Notes: generated by a model not told the origin, from the letters alone. DNA of 64,000 nt from Streptomyces sp. Sge12 (GCF_002080455.1 NZ_CP020555.1:682001-746000), one strand, 5' to 3'. Positions 44,901-53,551 are shown, counted from the stretch's first letter. Numbers and translations are program-made.

Positions 44901-45195
44901 GGCTGCGGGCCACGTTCTCGGAGGCCACCGGCAGCCGGCCGAACACCTCGTCGGCGTAGGTCCGTACGGCCTCGTCGTCCTTGGCGCGGGAGGAGGCGGG
45001 ATGGCCGCTGGTGATCACGACCGTGGTCCGGGGCTGTTCGGTGCCGGTGAGGGCCCGCCGGAGCCCCTCCTCGCCCACGCCCCGGGTGAATGCCGTGAGC
45101 GCGGTCAGTGTGGTCGCGGTGATCAGTACGGTGAGCAGTACGGCGACGGCGAGCGGCCATCGCCCGCGCAGTCGGCGCACGACGAAGCCGAGCAC
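41923..45195 (-). CDS. Very large FtsX/MacB-type ABC permease 1
   Basis: A 1090-residue membrane protein. It begins MLGFVVRRLRGRWPLAVAVL, a standard MacB/FtsX first helix, followed by a 250-residue outer domain, a helix cluster (LLMGALQLAVLSTAALLLVA, then VLLTARGASRRRLGALTATE, the FtsX cytoplasmic loop), a second outer domain, and a last cluster with VRGREFSVLLALGTPRRSLA. The two outer domains and two FtsX blocks suggest internal duplication. GTG 45195 has GGAGG 10 bases upstream. First gene of the leftward operon; the ATPase at 45392 is divergent. Confidence 0.87.
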   Translation of the reverse strand: MLGFVVRRLRGRWPLAVAVLLTVLITATTLTALTAFTRGVGEEGLRRALTGTEQPRTTVVITSGHPASSRAKDDEAVRTYADEVFGRLPVASENVARSRSYGLPGAAGSGRDADLTVLAAFARDHVQLLAGQWPGPVAAPTGTGAPAAPTQVAVPRAALTRLGLAESALPAPVRLDDRFGGPPLTVLVTGVYRAADPDAAYWRLDPLGGREVQADTFAIYGPLLVDDTAFTTGGLLQNHRLTLLTPDLRTVGADEAEAVRAATEPAGTALERTTSLRTATELPALLAELRAGTVVARSTLLMGALQLAVLSTAALLLVAHILTVRQEPERVLLTARGASRRRLGALTATESLLLALPAAVLAPLLTPPLLRLFGRFGPLGRVHLEIPDTWLVWPVAIGCALACVLLTTLPSVLRGASAAVLRRVGSRQALVTGAARSGVDLAVVVLAVLGYQQLTQYGGTDTPAPDDSGLGVDPVLVVAPALALCAGTLLVLRLLPFAARAGGRLAARGRSLAPALFGWQLARRPGRATGPVLLLVLAVSSGILALGQHAAWSASQRDQADFATAGGLRISGSSMSPMGQGGRYAALPGGDRLVPVVRREQKLPDGHSADIVALDAAEVGERVPLRADLREGHTMRELFTPLAAGTDSAPAGPGVALPGSPRRIDLAVSVRSSGISWAAVSLLLRDRFGATYGTASVTLPATGNTTLPFLLDALTGAPVGSAATPLTLAGVRLSYAGDGDHPGDGSQLTLRGIAVSDTADGAAANVAAPAAAGGWSSSPLQGPGSPRAPEPTPVPAGSTDVLRLRYWGGFGTLQGVNTVLFPAPAAPPAATVPAVATTRYLRSLGASVGDTVPVTLDGTDVPMRITASVDSLPVAGRSALAVDLHVLGRFLLESTGRQPASPTEWWLPAASAADPVPARAADRLREGARIERVQLREEITERLLDDPLSAGPQSALAALAAACAVLAAIGFATSTAAERRVRGREFSVLLALGTPRRSLALASAAEGGVLIAIGTAVGTGLGIALIHLMAPLVILTPAAGRPFPPVQVDMPFWQTVLTVAAIAAVPLLSAALSGPRGRDIAARLRPVEEM

Positions 45196-45391
45196 GTCTT
45201 GAATTCCTCCCCCGTCCGGACCCTCGGTACCGGATAGCGGACGATGTTTTCAGAAATGAGCGATCGAGGGAAGGGGCTTGCGTGATTGGTGCGACAGATG
45301 CGCAAATGCGATCAGAAAGTTGCAACGGCAGGGTGTGCCGGACGAGGGGCCGGGCGCCCCACATCGACAACGCGACGGGGGAACACACGCG
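45196..45391. other. Divergent promoter region of the ABC cassette
   Basis: A 196-base gap between the leftward permease operon and the rightward ATPase. The sequence from 45240 to 45330 is AT-rich for this genome (for example TGTTTTCAGAAATGAG, CAGAAAGTTGCAA) and should contain both promoters. I could not define a confident -35/-10 pair or an operator. Confidence 0.45.
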
Positions 45392-46138
45392 ATGAGGGAC
45401 CACCAGGATCAGGAACCGGCCACGCTCGCGACGGCAGTCCGGGAGGGCGGCGGCTCGCCGATCGTGGTGGTGGACGACGTGCACCACAGCTTCGGCAGCG
45501 GGCCGCAGGCCGTCCACGCCCTGCGCGGCGTGTCCTTCGAGGTCCGCCGCGGCGAGCTCACCGCCCTCCGGGGCCGGTCGGGCTCCGGCAAGACCACCCT
45601 GCTGAACCTCGTCGGTGGCCTCGACACCCCGACCGGCGGCCGGATCACCCTCGACGGCACCGACCTGGCCGACCTCGACGAGCCGGGCCTGCTCGCCCTG
45701 CGCCGCGACCGCATCGGCTTCGTCTTCCAGTCCTTCGGCCTGATACCCGTGCTCACCGCCGCCGAGAACGTCGGCGTGCCGATGCGGCTGCGCCGCGTCC
45801 CCGCCAGGATCCGCGAGGAGCGCGCCCGGACCCTGCTCGCCCTGGTCGGGCTCGCGGACCACGCCGACCAGCGCCCCGGTGAGCTCTCCGGCGGCCAGCA
45901 GCAGCGCGTCGCGGTGGCCCGGGCCCTCGCCAACGACCCCGACCTGATCATCGCGGACGAGCCCACGGGCCAGCTGGACTCGGAGACCGGCCGCTCGGTC
46001 ATGGAACTGCTGCGCGCGGTGGTGCGCAGCGAGGCGGTCACCATCCTGGTCGCCACCCACGACCCGAACCTGATCGAACTCGCCGACCGGGTCGTGGAGC
46101 TGCGCGACGGCCGCATCGTCGACACCCCCGACGCGTGA
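45392..46138 (+). CDS. ABC transporter ATPase (MacB/LolD type)
   Basis: A 248-residue ATPase. Walker A is GRSGSGKTT near 60-68, with Q-loop VFQSFGLIPVLTA, signature LSGGQQQ, Walker B LIIADEPTGQLDSE and H-loop VATHDP. All catalytic residues are present and there is no C-terminal extension, unlike the ATPase at 38046. GGGGGAA precedes ATG 45392. It is divergent from the permease operon and most likely powers the same exporters, either as an alternative or as a heterodimer partner. Confidence 0.88.
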   Translation: MRDHQDQEPATLATAVREGGGSPIVVVDDVHHSFGSGPQAVHALRGVSFEVRRGELTALRGRSGSGKTTLLNLVGGLDTPTGGRITLDGTDLADLDEPGLLALRRDRIGFVFQSFGLIPVLTAAENVGVPMRLRRVPARIREERARTLLALVGLADHADQRPGELSGGQQQRVAVARALANDPDLIIADEPTGQLDSETGRSVMELLRAVVRSEAVTILVATHDPNLIELADRVVELRDGRIVDTPDA

Positions 46139-46359
46139 GGGCGCGCGGGCACGACGGCACGAGGGCATGAGGTCATGAGGGCGTGAGCCGGCGGCCGGCC
46201 GCCGCGGGCCGTTGACCGGGAGCGACCGGGTGTGCACCGGGAGCGCACCACCGGTGTCGTCCCGGAGCGGTCCCGCGGGATCGACCATACGATGGGCGGG
46301 AACCGGCGCGGGCGGCTCGCCGTGCCGCCCGCCCAGAGCACTCGGGGTGGAGACGACGT

Positions 46360-48036
46360 ATGGCACAGGCCGCCGACACGGCGCGGACCGTCATCCTGAC
46401 CGTGGACGACGACCCGGGAGTCTCCCGGGCCATCGCCCGTGACCTGCGGCGCCGCTACGGCGCCGAGTACCGGATCGTGCGCGCCGAGTCCGGCGACTCC
46501 GCGATGGAGGCGCTGCGCGAGCTGAAACTGCGGGGCGACCTGGTGGCGGTGATCCTGGCCGACTACCGCATGCCGCAGATGAACGGCATCGAGTTCCTCG
46601 AACAGGCCCTCCAGGTGTACCCGGGTGCGCGTCGCGTGCTGCTGACCGCCTACGCCGACACCAACGCGGCCATCGACGCGATCAACGTCGTCGACCTCGA
46701 CCACTACCTGCTCAAGCCGTGGGACCCGCCGGAGGAGAAGCTCTACCCGGTCCTCGACGACCTGATCACGGCCTGGCGCACCAGCGACTACCGGCCGGTA
46801 CCCGCGACCAAGGTGGTCGGGCACCGCTGGTCGGCGCGCTCCTCGGACGTACGGGAGTTCCTGGCCCGCAACCAGGTGCCGTACCGCTGGTACTCCTCCG
46901 ACGAACCGGAGGGGCAGCGGCTGCTGGAGGCTGCCGGGGCGGACGGGCAGCGGCTGCCCCTGGTGATCACGCCGGAGGGCACCGCGCTGATCGAGCCGGA
47001 GGCGCCCGAGCTGGCCGCCCACGTGGGGCTCGCGACGACCCCGACGGCCGAGTTCTACGACCTCGTGGTCATCGGCGGCGGCCCGGCCGGGCTCGGCTCG
47101 GCGGTGTACGGGGCCTCGGAGGGGCTGCGTACCGTACTGGTCGAGCGGTCCGCGACCGGCGGTCAGGCCGGCCAGAGCTCCCGCATCGAGAACTACCTCG
47201 GCTTCCCGGACGGCGTGTCGGGCGCCCAGCTCACCGAGCGCGCCCGCCGGCAGGCCGGCCGGTTCGGCGCCGAGATCCTCACGGCGCGCGAGGTCACCGG
47301 GCTGGAGGTCAACGGCGCGGCCCGCATCGTCCACTTCTCGGACGGTTCGACGATCGCCGCCCACAGCGTCATCCTGGCGACCGGGGTGTCGTACCGGCAG
47401 CTCCACGCGCCGGGCTGCGACCAACTGACCGGCTGCGGTGTGTACTACGGCTCCTCGCTCACCGAGGCGGCCTCCTGCCAGGGCCAGGACGTGTACATCG
47501 TGGGCGGCGCCAACTCGGCCGGGCAGGCGGCGATGTACCTGGCGCGGGGCGCCAAGTCGGTGACGCTGCTGGTGCGCGGGGAGTCCCTGACGGCCTCCAT
47601 GTCGTACTACCTGATCCAGCAGATCCAGGAGATGCCGAACATCACGGTGCGCACCGGGACGGTCGTCGAGGCCGCGCACGGCGACGGTCACCTGGAGCAG
47701 CTGACGCTGCGGGACGTGGGCAGCGGTGCCACCGAACTCGTCGACGCGCAGTGGATGTTCGTGTTCATCGGCGCCGCCCCGCTGACCGACTGGCTGGACG
47801 GTACGGTCCTGCGCGACCCGCACGGATTCATCCTGGCCGGACCGGACCTCACCCCGGACGGGCGGCCGCCGGCCGAGTGGGAACTGGACCGGCCCCCCTA
47901 CCACCTGGAGACCAATATCCCCGGCGTGTTCGTGGCGGGCGACGCGCGCGCCCAGTCCGCCAAGCGCGTCGCGTCCGCCGTCGGAGAGGGAGCCATGGCC
48001 GTGATGCTCGTCCACCGGTATCTGGAGCAGTCATGA
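46360..48036 (+). CDS. Receiver domain fused to thioredoxin-reductase-like flavoprotein
   Basis: A 558-residue fusion. Residues 10-125 are a canonical receiver domain with D16/D17, phospho-acceptor D68 (LADYRMP), T96 and K119 all present. Residues 150-220 resemble a glutaredoxin-like domain without its cysteines (VREFLARNQVPYRWYSSDEP). From 235 on comes a TrxR-like FAD/NADPH enzyme (GGGPAG 239-244; NADPH motif GGANSAG about 382-388; GVFVAGDARA). The redox CxxC of true thioredoxin reductase is not seen. The stop overlaps the kinase start by ATGA. It is probably phosphorylated by that kinase, an inference from pairing. Confidence 0.88.
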   Translation: MAQAADTARTVILTVDDDPGVSRAIARDLRRRYGAEYRIVRAESGDSAMEALRELKLRGDLVAVILADYRMPQMNGIEFLEQALQVYPGARRVLLTAYADTNAAIDAINVVDLDHYLLKPWDPPEEKLYPVLDDLITAWRTSDYRPVPATKVVGHRWSARSSDVREFLARNQVPYRWYSSDEPEGQRLLEAAGADGQRLPLVITPEGTALIEPEAPELAAHVGLATTPTAEFYDLVVIGGGPAGLGSAVYGASEGLRTVLVERSATGGQAGQSSRIENYLGFPDGVSGAQLTERARRQAGRFGAEILTAREVTGLEVNGAARIVHFSDGSTIAAHSVILATGVSYRQLHAPGCDQLTGCGVYYGSSLTEAASCQGQDVYIVGGANSAGQAAMYLARGAKSVTLLVRGESLTASMSYYLIQQIQEMPNITVRTGTVVEAAHGDGHLEQLTLRDVGSGATELVDAQWMFVFIGAAPLTDWLDGTVLRDPHGFILAGPDLTPDGRPPAEWELDRPPYHLETNIPGVFVAGDARAQSAKRVASAVGEGAMAVMLVHRYLEQS

Positions 48037-49514
48037 GCGGGCAGGCCATGCCGTGCAGCCCGCAGGAGATCGCCTCGCTGTTCCTGTTCGAGAAGCTCAC
48101 CCCGGAACAGCTGGGACGGTTGTGCGCCGAGGGGCGGGTGGAGCGGTTCGAGGCCGGCCCCGTCTACACCGAGGGCTCCCCGGCCACCTGCTTCTACGTG
48201 ATGATCGAGGGCACCGTCGTCCTGTTCCGCCGGGTCGGCGGCGACGACGTCGAGGTGAGCCGCACCTCGCAGCGCGGCGTGTACGCGGGAGCCATGCAGG
48301 CGTACCTGGGCGACCAGGTGCCGCAGACGTACACGAACTCGATGCGGGTCACCGAGCCGACCCGGTTCTTCGTGCTGCCCGCGCAGTCGTTCGCGGACAT
48401 CATGCAGGAGTGGTTCCCGATGGCGGCGCACCTGCTGGAGGGACTGTTCTTCGGCTCCAAGAACACCCAGCGGGCGATCGGGCAGCGTGAGCGGCTGCTG
48501 GCGCTCGGATCGCTGTCCGCCGGTCTGACGCACGAGCTCAACAACCCGGCGGCGGCGGCCGTCCGGGCCACGGCGACCCTGCGGGAACGCGTCGGCAAGA
48601 TGCGGCACAAGCTGGCCCACATCTCCCAGGGCCAGTACTCGCGCGAGGTGATCGCCGACCTCATCGAGATCCAGGAGCGCACCGTCGAACGCGTCGCGAA
48701 GGCGACGGCGCTCAGCCCCCTGGAGGCGTCCGACCGGGAGGACGAGCTGGCCGACTGGCTCGACGACCACGACATCGCGGAGGGCTGGCGGATCGCGCCG
48801 GTCTTCGTGCAGGCCGGGCTGGACACCGACTGGCTGGACCAGGTCGCGGCGACCGTGGCCGAGGAGATCCTGCCGTCGGCCATCGGCTGGCTCAACTACA
48901 CGGTCGAGACCGAGCTGTTGATGGACGAGATCGACGATTCCACCACCCGCATCTCGCACCTGGTGGACGCGGCCAAGCAGTACTCGCAGCTCGACCGCGC
49001 CCCGTACCGGGTCGTCGACGTCCACGAACTCCTCGACAGCACCCTGCTGATGCTGTCCGGAAAGATCGGCTCCCGGGTGCGGGTGGTCAAGGACTACGAC
49101 CGCTCCCTGCCGGACGTGCCCGCCTACCCGGCGGAGCTCAACCAGGTGTGGACCAACCTCATCGACAACGCCGTCTTCGCCATCGGGAGCACGGGCGGCG
49201 AGGGCACGCTGACGGTCCGCACGGCGCGGGAGGGCGACCGTCTGCTGGTCGAGTTCCGCGACACCGGTCCCGGCATCCCGGCGGACATCCGCAGCCGCAT
49301 CTTCGACCCCTTCTTCACCACCAAACCGGTCGGCGAGGGCACCGGGCTCGGCCTCGACATCTCCTGGCGGATCGTCGTCAACAAGCACCACGGCAGCCTC
49401 CAGGTCGAGTCCGCCCCGGGTGACACCCGTTTCCAGGTCCTGCTGCCGCTGAGCGCCCCCGACCCCGAGACCGAGACCGCAAACGCGACCGAGACCGCCG
49501 AGGAGCCCGCATGA
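48033..49514 (+). CDS. Histidine kinase with N-terminal cyclic-nucleotide-binding domain
   Basis: A 493-residue soluble kinase. Residues 8-130 match a cNMP-binding/Crp-type sensor (LFLFEKLTPEQLGRLCAEGR, EGSPATCFYVMIEGTVVLF). H167 in SAGLTHELNNPAAAA is the phospho-acceptor. The catalytic domain has NLIDNAVFAI (N box), DTGPGIP (G1), FDPFFTTKP (F) and GTGLGLDIS (G2). There are no transmembrane helices. ATG 48033 overlaps the upstream stop (ATGA) and its own stop overlaps the next start (ATGA), so the three proteins are made together. Confidence 0.9.
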   Translation: MSGQAMPCSPQEIASLFLFEKLTPEQLGRLCAEGRVERFEAGPVYTEGSPATCFYVMIEGTVVLFRRVGGDDVEVSRTSQRGVYAGAMQAYLGDQVPQTYTNSMRVTEPTRFFVLPAQSFADIMQEWFPMAAHLLEGLFFGSKNTQRAIGQRERLLALGSLSAGLTHELNNPAAAAVRATATLRERVGKMRHKLAHISQGQYSREVIADLIEIQERTVERVAKATALSPLEASDREDELADWLDDHDIAEGWRIAPVFVQAGLDTDWLDQVAATVAEEILPSAIGWLNYTVETELLMDEIDDSTTRISHLVDAAKQYSQLDRAPYRVVDVHELLDSTLLMLSGKIGSRVRVVKDYDRSLPDVPAYPAELNQVWTNLIDNAVFAIGSTGGEGTLTVRTAREGDRLLVEFRDTGPGIPADIRSRIFDPFFTTKPVGEGTGLGLDISWRIVVNKHHGSLQVESAPGDTRFQVLLPLSAPDPETETANATETAEEPA

Positions 49515-49864
49515 CCGACATCACCGGAATCGACCCGACCACCCCGCCCACGGGCACCGGCTGCGTCGAGTGCGACGAACTCGGCGGATGGTGGTTCCAC
49601 CTGCGGCGCTGCGCCCAGTGCGGTCACATCGGCTGCTGCGACTCCTCCCCCGCCCAGCACGCCACCGCCCACTGGAAGTCCACCGGCCACCCGCTGGTGC
49701 AGAGCTTCGAGCCGGGCGAGGAGTGGTTCTGGAACTACGACACCGACGCCCTGTACGACTCCGGCCCCCGGCTGGCCCCGCCGAGCGACCACCCGGCGGA
49801 CCAGCCGGCACCGGGCCCGGCCGACCGGGTCCCCGAGGACTGGACCCGGCGACTGCACCGCTGA
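49511..49864 (+). CDS. UBP-type zinc-finger protein
   Basis: A 117-residue protein with the ZnF-UBP pattern: CVEC near 18-21, RRCAQCGHIGCCDSS, then the His ligands in AQHATAHWKSTGHPLVQSFE and the conserved GEEWFWNYDTDALYD. In eukaryotes this fold binds the free C-terminal Gly-Gly of ubiquitin. Streptomyces have no ubiquitin, so the bacterial ligand (a peptide or protein C-terminus) is unknown. It is the third gene of the coupled operon, ATGA overlap with the kinase, and may be its adaptor. Confidence 0.88.
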   Translation: MTDITGIDPTTPPTGTGCVECDELGGWWFHLRRCAQCGHIGCCDSSPAQHATAHWKSTGHPLVQSFEPGEEWFWNYDTDALYDSGPRLAPPSDHPADQPAPGPADRVPEDWTRRLHR

Positions 49865-49890
49865 GCAGCGGCCACCCGCTAGCGCCGGCG

Positions 49891-50631
49891 CTACCGCCCA
49901 GGAACCGGGGACGGGGTCCACACCGTGCCGCGGGCCTCGTACTCGAGCATGGCCTCCACGCCCGTCGCCGTGTCGGCGCCCAGTTCGCGGCGTACGAGCC
50001 ACAGCGCGAGGTCCAGCCCGGAGGTGATGCCGCCGGCGGTGACCAGGTCGCCGTCGTCGACCACCCGGGCGTTCTTCAGCAGCCCGCCCTGCTTCTCCAG
50101 ATCGGGGCGGGCCTTGTGGTGGGTGGTGCAAGGCCGGTTCGCGGTCAGCCCGGCGGCGGCCAGCAGCATGGTGCCCGTACAGACGCCGGCGACCGCGAGC
50201 CCCGGGCGGGGCGCGGCGCCCAGCTTCCGGGGCAGGACGCCGCTGCGTATCTCGGCCCGGACCCCGGGGGTGTCGGGGCGGGCGTAACCGCCGCCGGGAA
50301 CGAGGAGGATGTCGGCCGCGCGGGGGTCCCAGGCGCCGTCGACGGCCACCCGCGTCCCGTAGGCGGCGCGGACGGTACCCGGGGCGCCGGCCGTGACGTA
50401 GCGGACGTCGACCTCCCGGTCCGTGAAGAACCGGGCCGCGCAGAACACCTCGTAGGGCGCGGCGAAGTCGAGCTCCTCCACCCCTTCGTACATCACGACG
50501 TGCACCTGCAACGGCCCCGCCGGCCTCGCGGCGGTCCGGGGTTCCGCCGCGGCCGCCACCCCGGCCACCCCCGCCAGGGTGGCCGCGGCGCCCACCACGA
50601 CCGGGGCGCGGAGCACGTTCCTGCGGTTCAT
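49891..50631 (-). CDS. Exported DJ-1/PfpI family protein
   Basis: A 246-residue protein with a Tat-like signal (NRRNVLRAPVVVGAAATLAG) and a DJ-1/PfpI/GATase-1 core. VVMYEGVEELDFAAPYEVF is near the start of the domain, and the nucleophile elbow AGVCTGTMLLAAAG (Cys near 149) precedes TTHHKARPDLE. A final block is TAGGITSGLDLALWLV, as in isonitrile-hydratase/ThiJ-type proteins. The role outside the membrane is unknown. ATG 50631; convergent with the zinc-finger gene 26 bases away. Confidence 0.85.
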   Translation of the reverse strand: MNRRNVLRAPVVVGAAATLAGVAGVAAAAEPRTAARPAGPLQVHVVMYEGVEELDFAAPYEVFCAARFFTDREVDVRYVTAGAPGTVRAAYGTRVAVDGAWDPRAADILLVPGGGYARPDTPGVRAEIRSGVLPRKLGAAPRPGLAVAGVCTGTMLLAAAGLTANRPCTTHHKARPDLEKQGGLLKNARVVDDGDLVTAGGITSGLDLALWLVRRELGADTATGVEAMLEYEARGTVWTPSPVPGR

Positions 50632-50764
50632 TCGATGGTCCTTTCCGATTCCCTTGGGCCGTTTGCCGTTCCGGTACAGGAGTCGGGGCCGCGGGAGGCC
50701 GGGTTCCCGGGCCGGTCCGTGGCAGCCACCACACCTCGCCCTCAGTGGACCCCGGACAACACAC

Positions 50765-51343
50765 CTAGCGCCTCGGGCCCCCGACCGCGTAGACCGCGGT
50801 GCCCGCGACGGCCAGGACGAGGGCCGTCCAGGTGCCGGCCGTCGTGCCGGGCGGGAGCAGCATCCAGGTGAGCACCTGCGTCGCCGGGTCCGGCGCCGGC
50901 GGGACGACGAGGGCGAGCGACAGCGACGCGAACGGCGGGAGCCACGCGTACGGCCCCCCGCACCAGGCCGCTCCCACTGCGACCAGCCCCATCAGCCCCG
51001 CGCTGTTGCGCACGACGAGGGCGAGGGAGGCCGGCTGCCCGCCCAGCGCCAGCACCCCCGGCAGCACCGCGCCGATCAGTACCCCGCAGAGCAGCACGTG
51101 CACCGCCCTGCGGGGCATCCAGCGGATCGCGGCCGTGCGGTCCAACGCGAGGTCCTGCCCGCCGAGTCCGACCGCGAGGGCCGTCGCGCCCGCGGCGAGG
51201 GCCAGCGTGCACAGCCGGGGATCCACCGGCCCGCCGGCACCGCCGATCCGGCCGAGGGCCGCTACGGCCACCGCACTGATCAGCACCGCGGCGAGCGACG
51301 CGGGGACCCGGCGCGAGCGGGCGTACAGCGTCAGCCATCTCAC
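50765..51343 (-). CDS. Membrane protein of the sigma/ABC operon
   Basis: A 192-residue protein with about six hydrophobic helices (SLAAVLISAVAVAALGRIG, LCTLALAAGATALAVGLG, AVHVLLCGVLIGAVLPGVLA, SAGLMGLVAVGAAWC, FASLSLALVVPP, TALVLAVAGTAVYAVGG). GTG 51343 overlaps the permease stop by GTGA. As the last gene of the five-gene operon it is likely a second membrane subunit of the ABC transporter, but no family signature is seen. Confidence 0.7.
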   Translation of the reverse strand: MRWLTLYARSRRVPASLAAVLISAVAVAALGRIGGAGGPVDPRLCTLALAAGATALAVGLGGQDLALDRTAAIRWMPRRAVHVLLCGVLIGAVLPGVLALGGQPASLALVVRNSAGLMGLVAVGAAWCGGPYAWLPPFASLSLALVVPPAPDPATQVLTWMLLPPGTTAGTWTALVLAVAGTAVYAVGGPRR

Positions 51344-52722
51344 CGGGTCGCCCCGCCGGTCAGCGCGCCGAGCGGGTCGCCCGAGCAGGCGACGGCGGCG
51401 TCGTGCAGCGCGTTGATCCCCTGCCGCTGCTCCGCCCTGGTGCGCGCCATGAACGTCTTCCACACGGGGTCGGCCACGGCGGCCTGTCGGCCCGTGTCGT
51501 GCATGGTCCTCTCGAGCGGCCGGAGCTCCCCGAGGACCCAGGCGGCCGCGATGCTCTGGGCGGCGGCCTCCTCCAGCGTGCCGCTCTCGGTGTCGCTGCG
51601 CGGGCGGCACAGCGGGGCGATGCCCTGGGCGACCAGGGCCCGGGTCAGTTCCTCGCCCCTGGCCTCGCCGATCACCGCGTCGTCGAAATCGACGAGCACG
51701 TACGCGCGGGAGCGTTCCGGGGTGTCGCCGAGCGCCCGCGGGACGGTGGTCTCGCGCACACCCGCGGGCGCCCGGTCGCCCAGTGCCTCGTGCAGCAGGC
51801 GCAGCGCCTCCGCGCCGGGAGCCGCCAGGTCCTCGATCCGCGCCCGCCGGGCCGTCGTCACGCACACCGGGCCGTCGCACACGGGCGTCGCCGCCTCCCG
51901 GTCGAGGACGTACGTGGCGCGGGGGTCGGCCGGGAACTGGAGCAGGGCGACGCCCGCGCCCGCCAGCAGGGGCGTGAGGGCGAGCAGCCGGGCGCGCGGG
52001 GTGGCGGCGGCCAGCAGTACGAAGCCCGTCACGGCCATGCCGAGCAGCCAGATCGTCTGCCCGAGGTGTACGGGGGCGGAGAGCGTGAGCAGCGTTTCGC
52101 GGACCTCCGCGACCGCCGGTGACAGCAGCGACAGGCGGTTCGGTACGGCGGAGGTCGGCGTCGCGGCGTCCGAGGTCTGCCGCAGGAGGTTGGTGAGCAG
52201 GAAGGCGCCCACCGCCAGAGCGGGCGGGGTGAGGGCGGAGGGCACCGTCCGCGCGATCCCCATGCCGAGGACGGACCCCGCGGTCAGTGCGAGCGCGCCG
52301 ACCAGGGAGACGGGCAGCCAGCCGAGGTGGGTGTACGTGGCGTCGCCGGCGAGCACCCGCACCGCGCCCAGCAGGACCAGGAGGGCGAACGACGAGACCA
52401 GGGCGAGGGCCGTCGTACCCGCGAGGGCGGCGGCGCGGTGCCGGGCCGGCCGCGGGGTGCTGATCAGCAGTTCGGCCGTGTTCGAGCGGTGGTCGCGCAG
52501 CCCCTGGAGTCCTCCGAGGCCCACGGCGAGCGGCCACAGGAAGATCAGCGGGTAGCGGGTCCAGAGGGCCATGGAGGTCCATTGGGCCGTCCACAGCGCG
52601 GTGCCCTTCGCCCATGGGCCGGACACGAGGTGCAGGAGGGCGAGCGCGGCCGCGAGGACCACGACGGCGGCCCAGGGTGCGACCGACCGCCGCAGTTCGA
52701 TGCCGAGGATACGGAGGTTCAC
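51340..52722 (-). CDS. ABC transporter permease (ABC-2-like)
   Basis: A 460-residue membrane protein. It has six helices in the N-terminal two thirds (PWAAVVVLAAALALLHLVSG, PLIFLWPLAVGLGGLQGL and others), then a large soluble C-terminal domain with CDGPVCVTTARRARIEDLAA and a helical Arg-rich end. GTG 52722 overlaps the ATPase stop by GTGA; its own stop overlaps the next start by GTGA. It is the permease partner of the ATPase at 52719. The substrate is unknown. Confidence 0.78.
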   Translation of the reverse strand: MNLRILGIELRRSVAPWAAVVVLAAALALLHLVSGPWAKGTALWTAQWTSMALWTRYPLIFLWPLAVGLGGLQGLRDHRSNTAELLISTPRPARHRAAALAGTTALALVSSFALLVLLGAVRVLAGDATYTHLGWLPVSLVGALALTAGSVLGMGIARTVPSALTPPALAVGAFLLTNLLRQTSDAATPTSAVPNRLSLLSPAVAEVRETLLTLSAPVHLGQTIWLLGMAVTGFVLLAAATPRARLLALTPLLAGAGVALLQFPADPRATYVLDREAATPVCDGPVCVTTARRARIEDLAAPGAEALRLLHEALGDRAPAGVRETTVPRALGDTPERSRAYVLVDFDDAVIGEARGEELTRALVAQGIAPLCRPRSDTESGTLEEAAAQSIAAAWVLGELRPLERTMHDTGRQAAVADPVWKTFMARTRAEQRQGINALHDAAVACSGDPLGALTGGATR

Positions 52723-53528
52723 CAGGCGCCCCTCGTCCGTGCGGGGTCGACCAGCAGCGCCGAGTAGCCGCGTTCCAGCGGGCTGTCGCCCTGGTGTTCC
52801 GGGCCGCCCGCCGCGGCCAGCTCGCCCGGGGAGCCCTGGAAGACCAGCCGCCCCTCGGCGAAGAGCACCACATCGGTGCAGGCGGCGGCCACGTCCTCCA
52901 CCAGGTGGGTGGAGACGACCACGCAGGTGTCCGTCCCCAGTTCCTGGAGCAGTTCGCGCAGCCGCAGGCGTTGTGCCGGGTCCAGGCCGACCGTGGGTTC
53001 GTCGAGGAGCAGGATTGCCGGGTCGTTGACGATGGCCTGGGCGATGCCGGCTCGCCGCACCATCCCGCCCGACAGGGTCTTCATCCGCTCGTCGGCCCGG
53101 TCGGCCAGGCCGACCCGCTCGACGGCGCGCTGCACCGCACCCGGGATGTCGGCCGTGGGGACCTCCTTCAGCCATGCCATGTACTCGATGAACTCCCGTA
53201 CGGTGAAGCGCTTGTAGTAGCCGAACTCCTGCGGCAGGTACCCGATCCTGCGGCGCAGCGCACGGTGCTCGCCGAGTGGGCCCACGGCTTCGCCGAGCAG
53301 CTCCAGCTCGCCTGCGGCGGGGCGCAGCACGGTGGCCAGCGCCCGGATCAGGGTGGTCTTGCCCGCGCCGTTGGGGCCGAGCAGACCGTGTACTCCGGTG
53401 CCCAGTGACAGGTCGAGCCCGTCGACGGCCAGCCGCTTCCTGCCGGCTCTGACCTTCAGTCCGGTGGCCCGGATCTGCCAGGCGTAGGCCGTGGGTGCGA
53501 GGTCGGCCCTGCTGACGGTGGGCTTCAT
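52719..53528 (-). CDS. ABC transporter ATPase
   Basis: A 269-residue ABC-2-type ATPase. Walker A is GPNGAGKTT near 54-62, with Q-loop YLPQEFGYYKRFT, signature LSGGMVRR, Walker B ILLLDEPTVGLDP and H-loop VSTHLVED. ATG 53528 is preceded at 7 bases by AAGGAA. It lies 23 bases after the anti-sigma-like gene and overlaps the permease by GTGA, so it belongs to the sigma-factor operon and should be under its control. Confidence 0.9.
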   Translation of the reverse strand: MKPTVSRADLAPTAYAWQIRATGLKVRAGRKRLAVDGLDLSLGTGVHGLLGPNGAGKTTLIRALATVLRPAAGELELLGEAVGPLGEHRALRRRIGYLPQEFGYYKRFTVREFIEYMAWLKEVPTADIPGAVQRAVERVGLADRADERMKTLSGGMVRRAGIAQAIVNDPAILLLDEPTVGLDPAQRLRLRELLQELGTDTCVVVSTHLVEDVAAACTDVVLFAEGRLVFQGSPGELAAAGGPEHQGDSPLERGYSALLVDPARTRGAW

Positions 53529-53551
53529 GCGGTTCCTTGTCTTCGAGGGGT

